Shown: one piece after another, positions 43,226 to 50,270 of the stretch
Position numbering within the stretch: the first letter of the stretch is position 1
Layout of the letters: every line of letters begins with the position of its first letter
NCBI GenBank assembly: GCA_029203105.1
Contig: CP119318.1
Span: forward strand, 4,664,501 to 4,728,500
DNA: 64,000 nucleotides
DNA from: Candidatus Kaistia colombiensis
GTDB lineage: Bacteria; Pseudomonadota; Alphaproteobacteria; Rhizobiales; Kaistiaceae
Direction: 5' to 3'
The notes under the pieces: model-generated
Told to the model about the DNA's origin: nothing
The model's input: only the letters and a program-made list of their open reading frames with translations
Databases searched by the model: none
Position numbers and translations under genes: made by a program

Positions 43226-43499
43226 ATCCTGACCTCCAAAAAGGTAAATCCAGGAGAGTATTTCATCCTTCTCGTCACCATCGAGTAGACCCCGCAGGAT
43301 CACCCCTTCTCGACAGTTCGTACGAAGTCCGTCCTAATCCCCGTTTAGCTGCATCTGCTTTTCTTGGCTCCCACCCCAGGGTGGCCGGCCGACGCAACCG
43401 GAACCTCATCTCGCGATTCCTGCAATCAATATTACCGAAGCCCGGTTCACGCGCTATGACAGAAATGCAACACCAACGAGCAAGCCGCTGGCAAAGCCG
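43226..43499. other. Porin upstream region
   Basis: 274 bp without a gene. It must hold the porin promoter and a long leader; a short CCACCC-CA-GGGTGG hairpin is visible near 43,370. No clear -35/-10 pair stands out. Confidence 0.35.
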
Positions 43500-43706
43500 T
43501 TAACCCTTGATTAAGGACCTGAGCGGGTTCGTCGGCGGCATCTTTGGAGGCCTTGTCATTGGCCGCTTCTTTGTCGGCTGCGGCTCCCAATACGCGGGAG
43601 GATTCTGACGAGATTCCAACATTCTGCGCTCATCACCGGCATCCGACCAGACTAGGCATCCAGCCGACAGCGGGGCCAAGATCACGAGAAGACCGCTTGA
43701 GAGCAC
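43500..43706 (-). CDS. Possible small lipoprotein
   Basis: 68 residues from a GTG at 43706. Residues 1-17 (MLSSGLLVILAPLSAGC) look like a lipoprotein signal with the lipobox LSAGC. The rest is Pro-rich and basic (AYWEPQPTKKRPMTRPPKMP). No good ribosome site is seen, so it is uncertain. Confidence 0.35.
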   Translation of the reverse strand: MLSSGLLVILAPLSAGCLVWSDAGDERRMLESRQNPPAYWEPQPTKKRPMTRPPKMPPTNPLRSLIKG

Positions 43707-44004
43707 GCGACAGTGGATGACGCGCTGGAGGCTAGGATATTTCGATACTACCCTTGGCGCCGCTTGGAACTGGTCTCGCAAGCCTCGAATCGACGAGTTA
43801 GGGCTTCGGGAATCAGCTGGCCTTGCGCGCTTCTGCCGACCCCGATTCGCATGCTCGCCAATCTCGACAGTCTCATTGGCAGGATACCGAAGCTCCCCCC
43901 TGACCGGCAGCATCGCTGGGACGCGGCAGCTCGAGATGCACCCGTTGCAGGGCAATGCCGGATCGGTTTGACGAGACGAGAGACGCGGACGGCTGAGGCG
44001 AAAC

Positions 44005-44030
44005 AAAAAAGGCGGCCAGTTGGCCGCCTT
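44005..44030 (-). terminator. Intrinsic terminator of a lost outer-membrane protein gene
   Basis: GGCGGCCA / TGGCCGCC with a 2-nt loop (44,011-44,018 and 44,021-44,028), followed on the minus strand by six T. It lies just beyond the stop of an outer-membrane protein fragment. Confidence 0.75.
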
Positions 44031-44050
44031 TGCATGATGAAGCCCCTATT

Positions 44051-44152
44051 TCAGAAGCGGTAGTTCAGCCCGGCGCGCACAATCGAAGCGCTGATATCGC
44101 CGCGGCTGGTCGCCGAGTCGCCGCCACCGAAATCGAAGTCGAAGGTGTCAAC
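44051..44152 (-). pseudogene. C-terminal remnant of an Omp25/RopB-like beta-barrel protein
   Basis: Only the last 33 codons remain: VDTFDFDFGGGDSATSRGDI then ASIVRAGLNYRF and stop. The closing G-L-N-Y-R-F is the typical last strand of small outer-membrane barrels of Rhizobiales. The stop and terminator are intact while the 5' part is gone, so a deletion or recombination joint lies just to the right. A 9-bp inverted repeat (44,150-44,158 / 44,166-44,174) sits at that joint. Confidence 0.65.
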
Positions 44153-44304
44153 GCCGGTCGGTCACACCGGCGTTGATTGATCCCTGACCAGAACTGCGGC
44201 CAAAATCATCGACAAGAAACGCCCATGACCATTGTGAAATCGGCGCTCAGGTAGCACGCTTGATGGCACGGGCAGATGAACGGCAACTAGGTTGGAGCAA
44301 CGCC

Positions 44305-44496
44305 ATGACTGACGCCCCCATCGAAGACATCACGATCCGCCTGGCGTTCGCGGCGCTGGACCCGGAATCGGTCGAGCCGGCAGAGATGGAATCGCTACTG
44401 CGCGAGGCCATCCAGACGATCGAACTGCTGCGCATGCTCGTCGGCATCCGCGAAGACATCGAGCTTGAGAATATCGAGCCGGAGGGGAATGCGTAG
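44305..44496 (+). CDS. Small acidic helical protein
   Basis: 63 residues (MTDAPIEDITIRLAFAALDP). Acidic with two predicted helices. TTGGAG lies upstream of the ATG. No family is recognised. An in-frame start at 44,260 would add 15 residues. Confidence 0.5.
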   Translation: MTDAPIEDITIRLAFAALDPESVEPAEMESLLREAIQTIELLRMLVGIREDIELENIEPEGNA

Positions 44497-44561
44497 GGCG
44501 GAACGGGGTGACTTGGCCGACGTTCCTCGTTATATAGGCGCTCAGGAGAGCCGCAGATAAA

Positions 44562-44789
44562 ATGGTCCAGCGCAAGCACATTCGCCGTGCACGGCAGTTC
44601 GCCGCCAGCTTCGCAGCTGGCATGGGCGCGCTCGCCTCGTTGTGGCCGCAGGCGTCCATCCCCCGGTACCCGCATACTTCGGCCATCGACGCTTTGCGCG
44701 GCGATGGGGCGCGGATCGGTCGCGATTTGCAGCGGGTAATCGAGCGGGATGGGGCACGTGGCAAGGCGAAGCAGAAACAACTCACTTAG
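44562..44789 (+). CDS. Small basic protein of unknown function
   Basis: 75 residues (MVQRKHIRRARQFAASFAAG), strongly basic. It overlaps the start of the DUF2335 gene by about 40 bases. Weak ribosome site. Unknown function. Confidence 0.45.
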   Translation: MVQRKHIRRARQFAASFAAGMGALASLWPQASIPRYPHTSAIDALRGDGARIGRDLQRVIERDGARGKAKQKQLT

Positions 44790-45183
44790 CCGACCCGCTC
44801 AATCCCCAACCAACCAACAACGACCAGCAGAGCCGCTGGAAACGGTTGTGGTCCATCAAAAGCAGGAACTTTGGCAAGGCCCACTGCCGTCTCCGAAGAC
44901 GATGGAGCAGTATAGGGACCTTTCTGCCGACTGGCCCGACCGGATAATCCGCCAGTGGGAAACGGAATCTGACCATCGCCGCGCGTATGAGATGGCAGCG
45001 CTTACCGCCACAACGAGGCGAGACCTCTTGGGTCAGATCCTGGCCGGCGCATTCGCGTTGGGGGCTCTAGCCGTTGCCGGGTTCGCACTGTGGATGCAAT
45101 TGCCGTGGGTTGCGGCAGTCCTCGGTGGCGGGACAATTGCCTCCGTTGTTGGCGCATTCCTCTATCGGAACAACGCCAAGTAG
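44749..45183 (+). CDS. DUF2335 membrane protein
   Basis: 144 residues. GPLPSPKTMEQYRDLSADWP then DRIIRQWETESDHRRAYEM is the DUF2335 signature. Two C-terminal membrane helices follow (LAGAFALGALAVAGFALWM and LPWVAAVLGGGTIASVVGAF). DUF2335 proteins are often found in prophages and mobile elements; their role is unknown. Confidence 0.8.
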   Translation: MGHVARRSRNNSLSRPAQSPTNQQRPAEPLETVVVHQKQELWQGPLPSPKTMEQYRDLSADWPDRIIRQWETESDHRRAYEMAALTATTRRDLLGQILAGAFALGALAVAGFALWMQLPWVAAVLGGGTIASVVGAFLYRNNAK

Positions 45184-45206
45184 CCCTCCTATCCGCAGCC
45201 CATCGG

Positions 45207-45234
45207 AAGCCCGCTCCTCCGGCGGGCTTTTTTT
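45207..45234 (+). terminator. Intrinsic terminator after the DUF2335 gene
   Basis: GCCCGC / GCGGGC arms with a 7-nt loop followed by seven T. A diverged copy with the same GTACCC tail is at 46,721-46,746. Confidence 0.8.
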
Positions 45235-45421
45235 GTACCCACCAAAGATCGGCCCATCGACACCACGCGACCGGCACAGCAATGTGCGAACGATGGTTCT
45301 GCGACGAGGGCGAGGCGATCAAGGCTGGATGGCGGGCGCCGTACTGGGGACGGTAGTTCGGGGGCGCGATGCCGATGGAGAGCCGAACGAAGGAAAGGGA
45401 GACGGCAAATCTCGCCGCCTT

Positions 45422-46468
45422 TTAGGCTGCTCCGGGAGCGGCTAGGTAGCCAGCTTTCTTGAACATTTCGAGTTGCGACTTGGCGTGACGATTTGCGTCG
45501 TCGCGGCTAGGCCCGCCCCTAGAATAGCCTGGGAACACCGGGAACTCGTTCAGTTCAATCAGATCGCGAAGCTTCTGCAACAGGCGTTCCATTGAGACCT
45601 GCTTTCCCTGCATCGCCATGCCTTCGGCGTAGAGTAGCCACCCCTCGCCCACGAGTTCCATCTTGCGGAGTTCGTCCGGCGAGCAATAGTTCTTAGCGAC
45701 CTTGACGTCCTCCGCCGTTGGTCGCCTGTTTCCTAGCGCAGTCAGCCCCATGTTCGGCTTCGTGGCATCAGCCCGCGACATGATGATCTGAATCGCGGTC
45801 TGCTCGGAGGCCGCGAAGTGGAAGATGTCTTGGCTTGTTGCGAAGAACGTTCGAGCCGCTGGCGAATCCTTGTCGTAGTCAATTGAGCACTGCGCAAAAG
45901 CCTCACGAACCTGGGTATAGAGATTCTTCTCCGAGGTCCGGATCGCCCGAACCTCCTGCGCCAGCCGCATGAGGGCGGCAGGATCACTGTTGAGCCTGGC
46001 GCCGTTGAGCGCATAGCCGTCCTCAATGTAGCCTTTGAGGACAGTCGATGCCCACTTTCGAAACTCCGTCGCCTTCTTGCTACTGACGCGGTAGCCAACG
46101 GCTAGGATCACATCAAGATTGAAGTGATCGAGCGCCCGGCGCACGTCTCGCCCGCCCTCCCGACGAACCACTTCCATTTTGGAAGTGGTTGCCGCTCGGT
46201 CCAGTTCACCCTCGGCGTAGATGTTGGCGACATGCTTGATCACCGCCGGCTGCTGCGTCCCAAAAAGAGCAGCCATTTGGTCATATGTTGCCCAAACCGT
46301 ATCGCGTCCGAAGTCGATCGGGAGGTCGACCTCTTTGCCGTCAGACTTGAAGCGGGCAAATGCATCGAACGGGACAAGCCCCTTCACAGTGCCGACAACC
46401 GCTGCGACACCCTCCTTCAAAACCTGCCCGATAGAGCGCTTCGGCGGAACGCCGCTTTCCTTAGCCAT
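45422..46468 (-). CDS. RhuM-family protein
   Basis: 348 residues. The core (DTVWATYDQMAALFGTQQPA, VIKHVANIYAEGELD, FNLDVILAVGYRVSSKKATE, FRKWASTVLKGYIEDGYALN) is the conserved RhuM domain. RhuM proteins, first described in a Salmonella pathogenicity island, are widespread in phages, islands and next to toxin-antitoxin or defence genes; biochemistry is unclear. Here it stands alone on the minus strand inside the accessory region. Confidence 0.9.
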   Translation of the reverse strand: MAKESGVPPKRSIGQVLKEGVAAVVGTVKGLVPFDAFARFKSDGKEVDLPIDFGRDTVWATYDQMAALFGTQQPAVIKHVANIYAEGELDRAATTSKMEVVRREGGRDVRRALDHFNLDVILAVGYRVSSKKATEFRKWASTVLKGYIEDGYALNGARLNSDPAALMRLAQEVRAIRTSEKNLYTQVREAFAQCSIDYDKDSPAARTFFATSQDIFHFAASEQTAIQIIMSRADATKPNMGLTALGNRRPTAEDVKVAKNYCSPDELRKMELVGEGWLLYAEGMAMQGKQVSMERLLQKLRDLIELNEFPVFPGYSRGGPSRDDANRHAKSQLEMFKKAGYLAAPGAA

Positions 46469-46515
46469 AGCTCTAGCCTTTCCAATGGCTTAGAGCGGAG
46501 GGGACAAAAATCTGC

Positions 46516-46746
46516 TTGACACAGGGAATGTGCATCCCACATGTAGCCCAAGTGATCACGACCCCGCCGCAAGGTGGTCTAGAATTGGGCCGGTCGGTGT
46601 GCAACCACCGCCGGCCCACCCCTCACCGAGAGTTGCCCGGCAAGTATTCTCAGACTTGGGGACTGGTGCCGAGTATTTCAAGTTTCGAATTATCTAGTTC
46701 GCATTGTCCACCATCGCATCGCCCGCCCCTCCGGCGGGCTTTTTTG
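46516..46746 (+). ncRNA. Candidate small RNA with internal hairpin and terminator
   Basis: TTGACA at 46,516-46,521 is followed 17 bp later by a weak -10 (ACATGT), then by a strong hairpin at 46,587-46,617 (GGGCCGG, T, CGGTG paired with CACCG, CCGGCCC) and by an intrinsic terminator at 46,721-46,746 (GCCCGCC / GGCGGGC then six T). No convincing coding frame lies between. It may be a transcribed RNA of about 200 nt, or a decayed gene that kept its terminator. Confidence 0.4.
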
Positions 46747-46822
46747 TACCCTTCCGCCCGATCACTCGATGGACACAGAACTGCGGGCACCGCAATCTGG
46801 CGGCAACGACGGGAGGGCTGCG

Positions 46823-47131
46823 ATGAGCGACAACGAGATGCTGGGCAGGGTTTCGCGAGCTGAGTGGAAAGCCGTCTATGCCGACGACATGCTGGAGATA
46901 TTCTCCGATCGAGTGACGATGTTCTCTGACGGCCACCATGTCCGATTCGCGTTCGGCCGGAAGGGAGCCCCGAACAGCTCAGACCTGCTCTCGCGCGATC
47001 TGGCGAAATATCGTGTCGGCGTGACTATCGGGCTGAATGCTCTTCTCCCGATGATCGACGAACTGGTCGAATGGAAACGGCAATACGAAGCTGGATCCGA
47101 CAGCGCCATGCCCAGGTCGGGCCCGGAGTAA
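46823..47131 (+). CDS. Protein of unknown function
   Basis: 102 residues from the ATG at 46823 (GGGAGGG upstream). MSDNEMLGRVSRAEWKAVYA starts a mixed alpha/beta protein with VTMFSDGHHVRFAFGRKG. No family is recognised. It pairs with the next gene, 5 bases away. Confidence 0.55.
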   Translation: MSDNEMLGRVSRAEWKAVYADDMLEIFSDRVTMFSDGHHVRFAFGRKGAPNSSDLLSRDLAKYRVGVTIGLNALLPMIDELVEWKRQYEAGSDSAMPRSGPE

Positions 47132-47136
47132 CCGGA

Positions 47137-47373
47137 ATGCCGCCGACCGTGACACACTGGACCAGCCGTGGCGTCTTTCGGATTGAGCCGAGGATATTGG
47201 CCGGCTCTCTCTGGTGCGCACTCTTCCTGGACGATCAGGAACTTGCTGTCTTCGAAATGCCGTGGACCGCGGCAAAGAGCCTGCATGCAGGGGACTTCGA
47301 CGACAAGATCGGATTTTCGGCCGCCGATGCCGGCGTTCCTGCGGACTGGAATGCTTGGAACCGATTGCGCTAG
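47137..47373 (+). CDS. Small protein of unknown function
   Basis: 78 residues (MPPTVTHWTSRGVFRIEPRI), beta-rich and acidic. It follows the previous gene closely. Unknown function. Confidence 0.45.
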   Translation: MPPTVTHWTSRGVFRIEPRILAGSLWCALFLDDQELAVFEMPWTAAKSLHAGDFDDKIGFSAADAGVPADWNAWNRLR

Positions 47374-47377
47374 CGCC

Positions 47378-47653
47378 TCATCCTGAGCCCAGCGGGTCAC
47401 GGCCGCCAGTGGCCAGCCTGAGTATCTCGACGTTGTAGGGGTCAAGCGCCAGCTCGACAACGCGGCTTTCCGTTTCGAAGCAGATCTTCATCCCATGCCC
47501 GAATCCGTCTTGTCGATCAGATGCCGACGTTCGCTGAAATGACACGACTTTCGCGGCAACGCGCTCGCACGGCTTGTCGTTGGCCGACATCGCCTTACCC
47601 CAATCACTGAAGGACGCTGGATCGCCCTCCATGCTTTTCAACCTCTTGATCAT
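47378..47653 (-). CDS. Small phage-type protein of unknown function
   Basis: 91 residues (MIKRLKSMEGDPASFSDWGK). The start overlaps the end of the next gene upstream by 4 bases, so it is the last gene of a small leftward operon. No family recognised. Confidence 0.5.
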   Translation of the reverse strand: MIKRLKSMEGDPASFSDWGKAMSANDKPCERVAAKVVSFQRTSASDRQDGFGHGMKICFETESRVVELALDPYNVEILRLATGGRDPLGSG

Positions 47654-47973
47654 CCCTTTGTCTCCTGAAGGGCGGCGTCGATGGCGGAAACATGGGCGCG
47701 ATGGAACGCGGCTCTCGCGTTTGTGATGGCCTCGTCGGTGAACACGTCATTTGGGGACCTGTCGTCACCGACCAGGAAGCTGACGTGGGCCGCCAGAGCG
47801 CCCTGGAACATCCCCTCGCTCGGTTCGCGCATCGCCTCGATCGCGGCGCGGGCCGCTGGCTCGTACTCCATCCAGAGGAAGTTCTGGCCGTCTCCGCCAA
47901 GCGACACATCTGGGTTCATGCCGTGCTTCCAGCAGATCGCCTTCGCCACGCGCTCGATCATTGTGTCGGTCAT
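47650..47973 (-). CDS. Phage protein with the common IERVAKAIC start
   Basis: 107 residues. MIERVAKAICWKHGMNPDVS and EYEPAARAAIEAMREPSEGM follow a pattern widespread in rhizobial phage early proteins, in which a short N-terminal helix is followed by a degenerate repeat. Function is unknown. Confidence 0.6.
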   Translation of the reverse strand: MTDTMIERVAKAICWKHGMNPDVSLGGDGQNFLWMEYEPAARAAIEAMREPSEGMFQGALAAHVSFLVGDDRSPNDVFTDEAITNARAAFHRAHVSAIDAALQETKG

Positions 47974-48107
47974 TGGGTGGGGTCCTTCTGCATGGCCTCA
48001 CGGTAGCCGCGCACGATCTTGGCAATGTCTTCGCCGAACGATGCCGGGCGGAACCATGCCTGTAAGACCCAGGCGGCGAGCAGAAAGCCTAGAAATTCCA
48101 TCGCCAT
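47970..48107 (-). CDS. Very small membrane protein
   Basis: 45 residues. MAMEFLGFLLAAWVLQAWF is a membrane helix, followed by an amphipathic polar half (GEDIAKIVRGYREAMQKDP). GGATGAGGAAG precedes the ATG and the stop overlaps the next start (ATGA). Confidence 0.5.
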   Translation of the reverse strand: MAMEFLGFLLAAWVLQAWFRPASFGEDIAKIVRGYREAMQKDPTQ

Positions 48108-48121
48108 CTTCCTCATCCTTC

Positions 48122-48217
48122 CTATGCTGCGGTGGGTGGGCTGTGGAGAGCATAGAGCTTCGCTGGCGGTCGCTCCTGGCCTCCAGTCTTCGTGTCCTCA
48201 GGAAGCGGTCCGCCCAT
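48122..48217 (-). CDS. Possible 31-residue peptide gene
   Basis: Starts MGGPLPEDTKTGGQERPPAK and ends PPTAA. It lies in line with the other tiny genes of the operon. Short, polar and Pro-rich; real translation is uncertain. Confidence 0.3.
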   Translation of the reverse strand: MGGPLPEDTKTGGQERPPAKLYALHSPPTAA

Positions 48218-48228
48218 TCGCCAAGCTT

Positions 48229-48333
48229 TTACCTCAGCTTCAACAGTGTTGGCGTGATGCTCCCGGTCTTGACGCCCCAGGCGCCGATGAAAGCCTCGAT
48301 GAGCTTTTCCGGAGTTCCATACGCGAACTTCAT
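48229..48333 (-). CDS. Possible 34-residue peptide gene
   Basis: MKFAYGTPEKLIEAFIGAWG then VKTGSITPTLLKLR. A good GGAGAAGG site lies 2-3 bases before the ATG. It would be the first gene of the leftward tiny-gene operon. Confidence 0.35.
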   Translation of the reverse strand: MKFAYGTPEKLIEAFIGAWGVKTGSITPTLLKLR

Positions 48334-48869
48334 TTCCTTCTCCCGCGCGTAGCTAAATCCTGACAAGCCTATCAGGATAGAATGCTTGAATCTGAACCTC
48401 TTCTGAGAGGTTCAGCAAAGACCAAGGCTCAAGGAAACGGCGCAGTAATCCCAGCGTCGACCGGGCAAATGCCAGCCGCCGGGATTACTGCACCCTCAAC
48501 TCAGCAAGACCTGAGTATCTGAGGTATCCGTGCATCCCCGCTGCGCCATATGACGGCGCCTATCTCCCGCGGTTCATGGTCCGTTTATTTCGGCCGGAGC
48601 GGCCTCACGTGCCGGGATCGGACTCCCGTTGTCGTTGCACGTCCCACTGGTTGTTTTTGCTGACCAGCCAGCTTCACGGACCCCTGTCTACGACGTTTCC
48701 AAGGGGCGACAGACATTCCGCACCCTCCCTGCCCTTCTCCGGCGAACCGGATCTGGCAGGACACCATCCATTGCTGGGTAGGCATCCCCTTGGCATCCGC
48801 CGCCCTGCCCCGTCGATTCCTCGACACGGCAATGGCGGCGGATTGGCTATGTCTCGCGCAAATCTAAAT
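48334..48869. other. Structured intergenic region
   Basis: About 535 bp without a convincing gene. Two perfect hairpins stand out: CTGAACCTCT-TCTG-AGAGGTTCAG at 48,392-48,415 and GCAGTAATCCC / GGGATTACTGC at 48,442-48,452 / 48,481-48,491 with a 28-nt loop. A frame of 107 codons on the plus strand at 48,576 lacks a ribosome site and normal codon use. The region separates the cargo from the right early promoter. Confidence 0.4.
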
Positions 48870-48921
48870 TTGCGTCAATCGCAATTTTCCGTTTGACAGT
48901 TATTTGCGATTGTCGCAATAT
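48870..48921 (+). promoter_or_regulatory. Right operator region: two 15-bp repressor sites and early promoter
   Basis: TTGCG-TCAAT-CGCAA (48,870-48,884) and TTGCG-ATTGT-CGCAA (48,904-48,918) match the sites beside the repressor gene 9 kb away. TTGACA (48,893-48,898) and CAATAT (48,916-48,921) are 17 bp apart. The second operator lies between and partly on the -10, so repressor binding would block the promoter. It drives the rightward early operon starting at 48,953. Confidence 0.85.
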
Positions 48922-48952
48922 TCTCTCATCAACACTGGTGAGGGCACCCACC

Positions 48953-49351
48953 ATGAACACGCTGTACCTGCTGATCTGCGAGAACGACGAGACGCCGCGG
49001 CTTTCGGCCGGCCGGTCGGTCGAGGGTTCCGAGCAGGATGGAATGACGACGCCGGAACGCGTCGCCGAGGTGATCATGCGCGGCCTCTACAACGGCGAGC
49101 GCATCATCGGCTGCTCGAAGATGGACCTCGATACGTTCACGTCGGTTCCGGCCACGATCGAGGTTGCGGTCGCGCTCCAGACCCGGCTCGGCCCCTACCT
49201 CCGCGATGAGCGTGAGGAACACGAGGCGGCGATCGATTTCGTCGAGCGTGCGCTCGGCCTCGTACTCGACGGCGACCGCTGGATCCCCGAGTTCGTCGCC
49301 GGCGACTGGACCGTGCCCTATGGCGCCGAATGCCAGCGGGTGGCCGCGTGA
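48953..49351 (+). CDS. First early-operon protein, unknown function
   Basis: 132 residues (MNTLYLLICENDETPRLSAG). Acidic, mixed fold. It is the first gene after the right repressor-controlled promoter, the place of cro or N in lambda, but has no visible HTH. The stop overlaps the next start. Confidence 0.6.
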   Translation: MNTLYLLICENDETPRLSAGRSVEGSEQDGMTTPERVAEVIMRGLYNGERIIGCSKMDLDTFTSVPATIEVAVALQTRLGPYLRDEREEHEAAIDFVERALGLVLDGDRWIPEFVAGDWTVPYGAECQRVAA

Positions 49352-49569
49352 TGGCCGCCTCTCGCAAGCGCCAGGTCGAGTTCATGCGCTCGTTCGGTGA
49401 CGGCGCGCTGATGGATGCGGTGGCCGCGATGATCCGCCGGCACGGCCCGAACTGGCTCACCGACGAACAAATCGCCGAGGTCGTGTCGCAGCAGGTTTCC
49501 GACGCCCGCTGGACCGCCCGGAACACCCGCCGCAACCGGCGCCTCTCCTCCGATCGAAAGGCAGCGTGA
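49351..49569 (+). CDS. Small basic early protein
   Basis: 72 residues from the ATG at 49351 (MAASRKRQVEFMRSFGDGAL). Helical with a basic C-terminus (WTARNTRRNRRLSSDRKAA). Possibly DNA-binding; no family recognised. Confidence 0.5.
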   Translation: MAASRKRQVEFMRSFGDGALMDAVAAMIRRHGPNWLTDEQIAEVVSQQVSDARWTARNTRRNRRLSSDRKAA

Positions 49570-49706
49570 TGATGGATTTCATCAGCGCCATCCACGCCAG
49601 CAACCGCGCCGATTTCGTCGCTCTGGCGGCCATTGCCGTCAGCGCCGGTATCCTGATCTACGTCGCCAAGCTGGCGGTCGTCGGGCTGTACGGAGGCGCC
49701 CTGTGA
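49569..49706 (+). CDS. Very small membrane protein
   Basis: 45 residues. A polar start (MMDFISAIHASNRAD) precedes one membrane helix (FVALAAIAVSAGILIYVAKL). It overlaps both neighbours by 1 base (TGATG junctions), so translation is probably coupled. Confidence 0.55.
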   Translation: MMDFISAIHASNRADFVALAAIAVSAGILIYVAKLAVVGLYGGAL

Positions 49707-50107
49707 TGGCCCTTCCCGGCACCGACACGCTGCTTGCCGCGCTCTGCCGCGATGCGCTGGTCCCTCATGCAGTCCTGCGCTCCCGCACGAAGCCGCCCGT
49801 TGGCGGCACCGGCGACGAGACGGCCGACGCCTACCTCGCCGGCATCTTCGGGATGATCTGCGCCATGGAGGGCGAGACAGGCGACCGCGCCAAGCAGGCC
49901 CGCTTCGTGGAGCGCGCGATCGAGGTCCAGGAAGACTGGATCGAGAAGCTGCAACAGCAGGGCAGACGCGGGCTGATCGACCTTCCCGCCCAGCGCACGA
50001 GTTCGCTGTCGCTTGGTCGGCTTCAGACTTGGCGGGACGAGCTTCGCGCGACCGAGCCCGACCTTCTCGGGCAAGACGTCATCGAAGGACGGAGAGCTTC
50101 AGCATGA
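49706..50107 (+). CDS. Early phage protein of unknown function
   Basis: 133 residues (MALPGTDTLLAALCRDALVP). All-helical, with QARFVERAIEVQEDWIEKLQ as a long helix. No family recognised. Part of the early operon. Confidence 0.5.
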   Translation: MALPGTDTLLAALCRDALVPHAVLRSRTKPPVGGTGDETADAYLAGIFGMICAMEGETGDRAKQARFVERAIEVQEDWIEKLQQQGRRGLIDLPAQRTSSLSLGRLQTWRDELRATEPDLLGQDVIEGRRASA

Positions 50108-50253
50108 CGTTCTCCAGCAGCGACATCGTCCTTTACCTGGTCGGCGGTCTCGCCCTCTTCACCCTGATCACGATGGTCGTCTTCGAATGGTTGAACCATG
50201 AGCCGGACGAAGACCCTTCTGAATTCTCCGCGCACTGGCGCGACGACCGCTAA
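50104..50253 (+). CDS. Small single-pass membrane protein
   Basis: 49 residues. IVLYLVGGLALFTLITMVVF is a membrane helix and the short C-terminal tail is acidic (NHEPDEDPSEFSAHWRDDR). Overlaps the previous stop (ATGA). Confidence 0.55.
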   Translation: MTFSSSDIVLYLVGGLALFTLITMVVFEWLNHEPDEDPSEFSAHWRDDR

Positions 50254-50270
50254 CCGCACTGAGGCACCCC

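Noticed and set aside
40622..48869. Cargo block as plain host DNA between two separate prophages
   Set aside because: Not excluded, but disfavoured: shared operators, one working integrase, and complementary gene sets on the two sides fit one prophage better.
48576..48896. 107-codon frame before the right operator
   Set aside because: No ribosome site, Pro/Arg/His-rich; runs into the operator.
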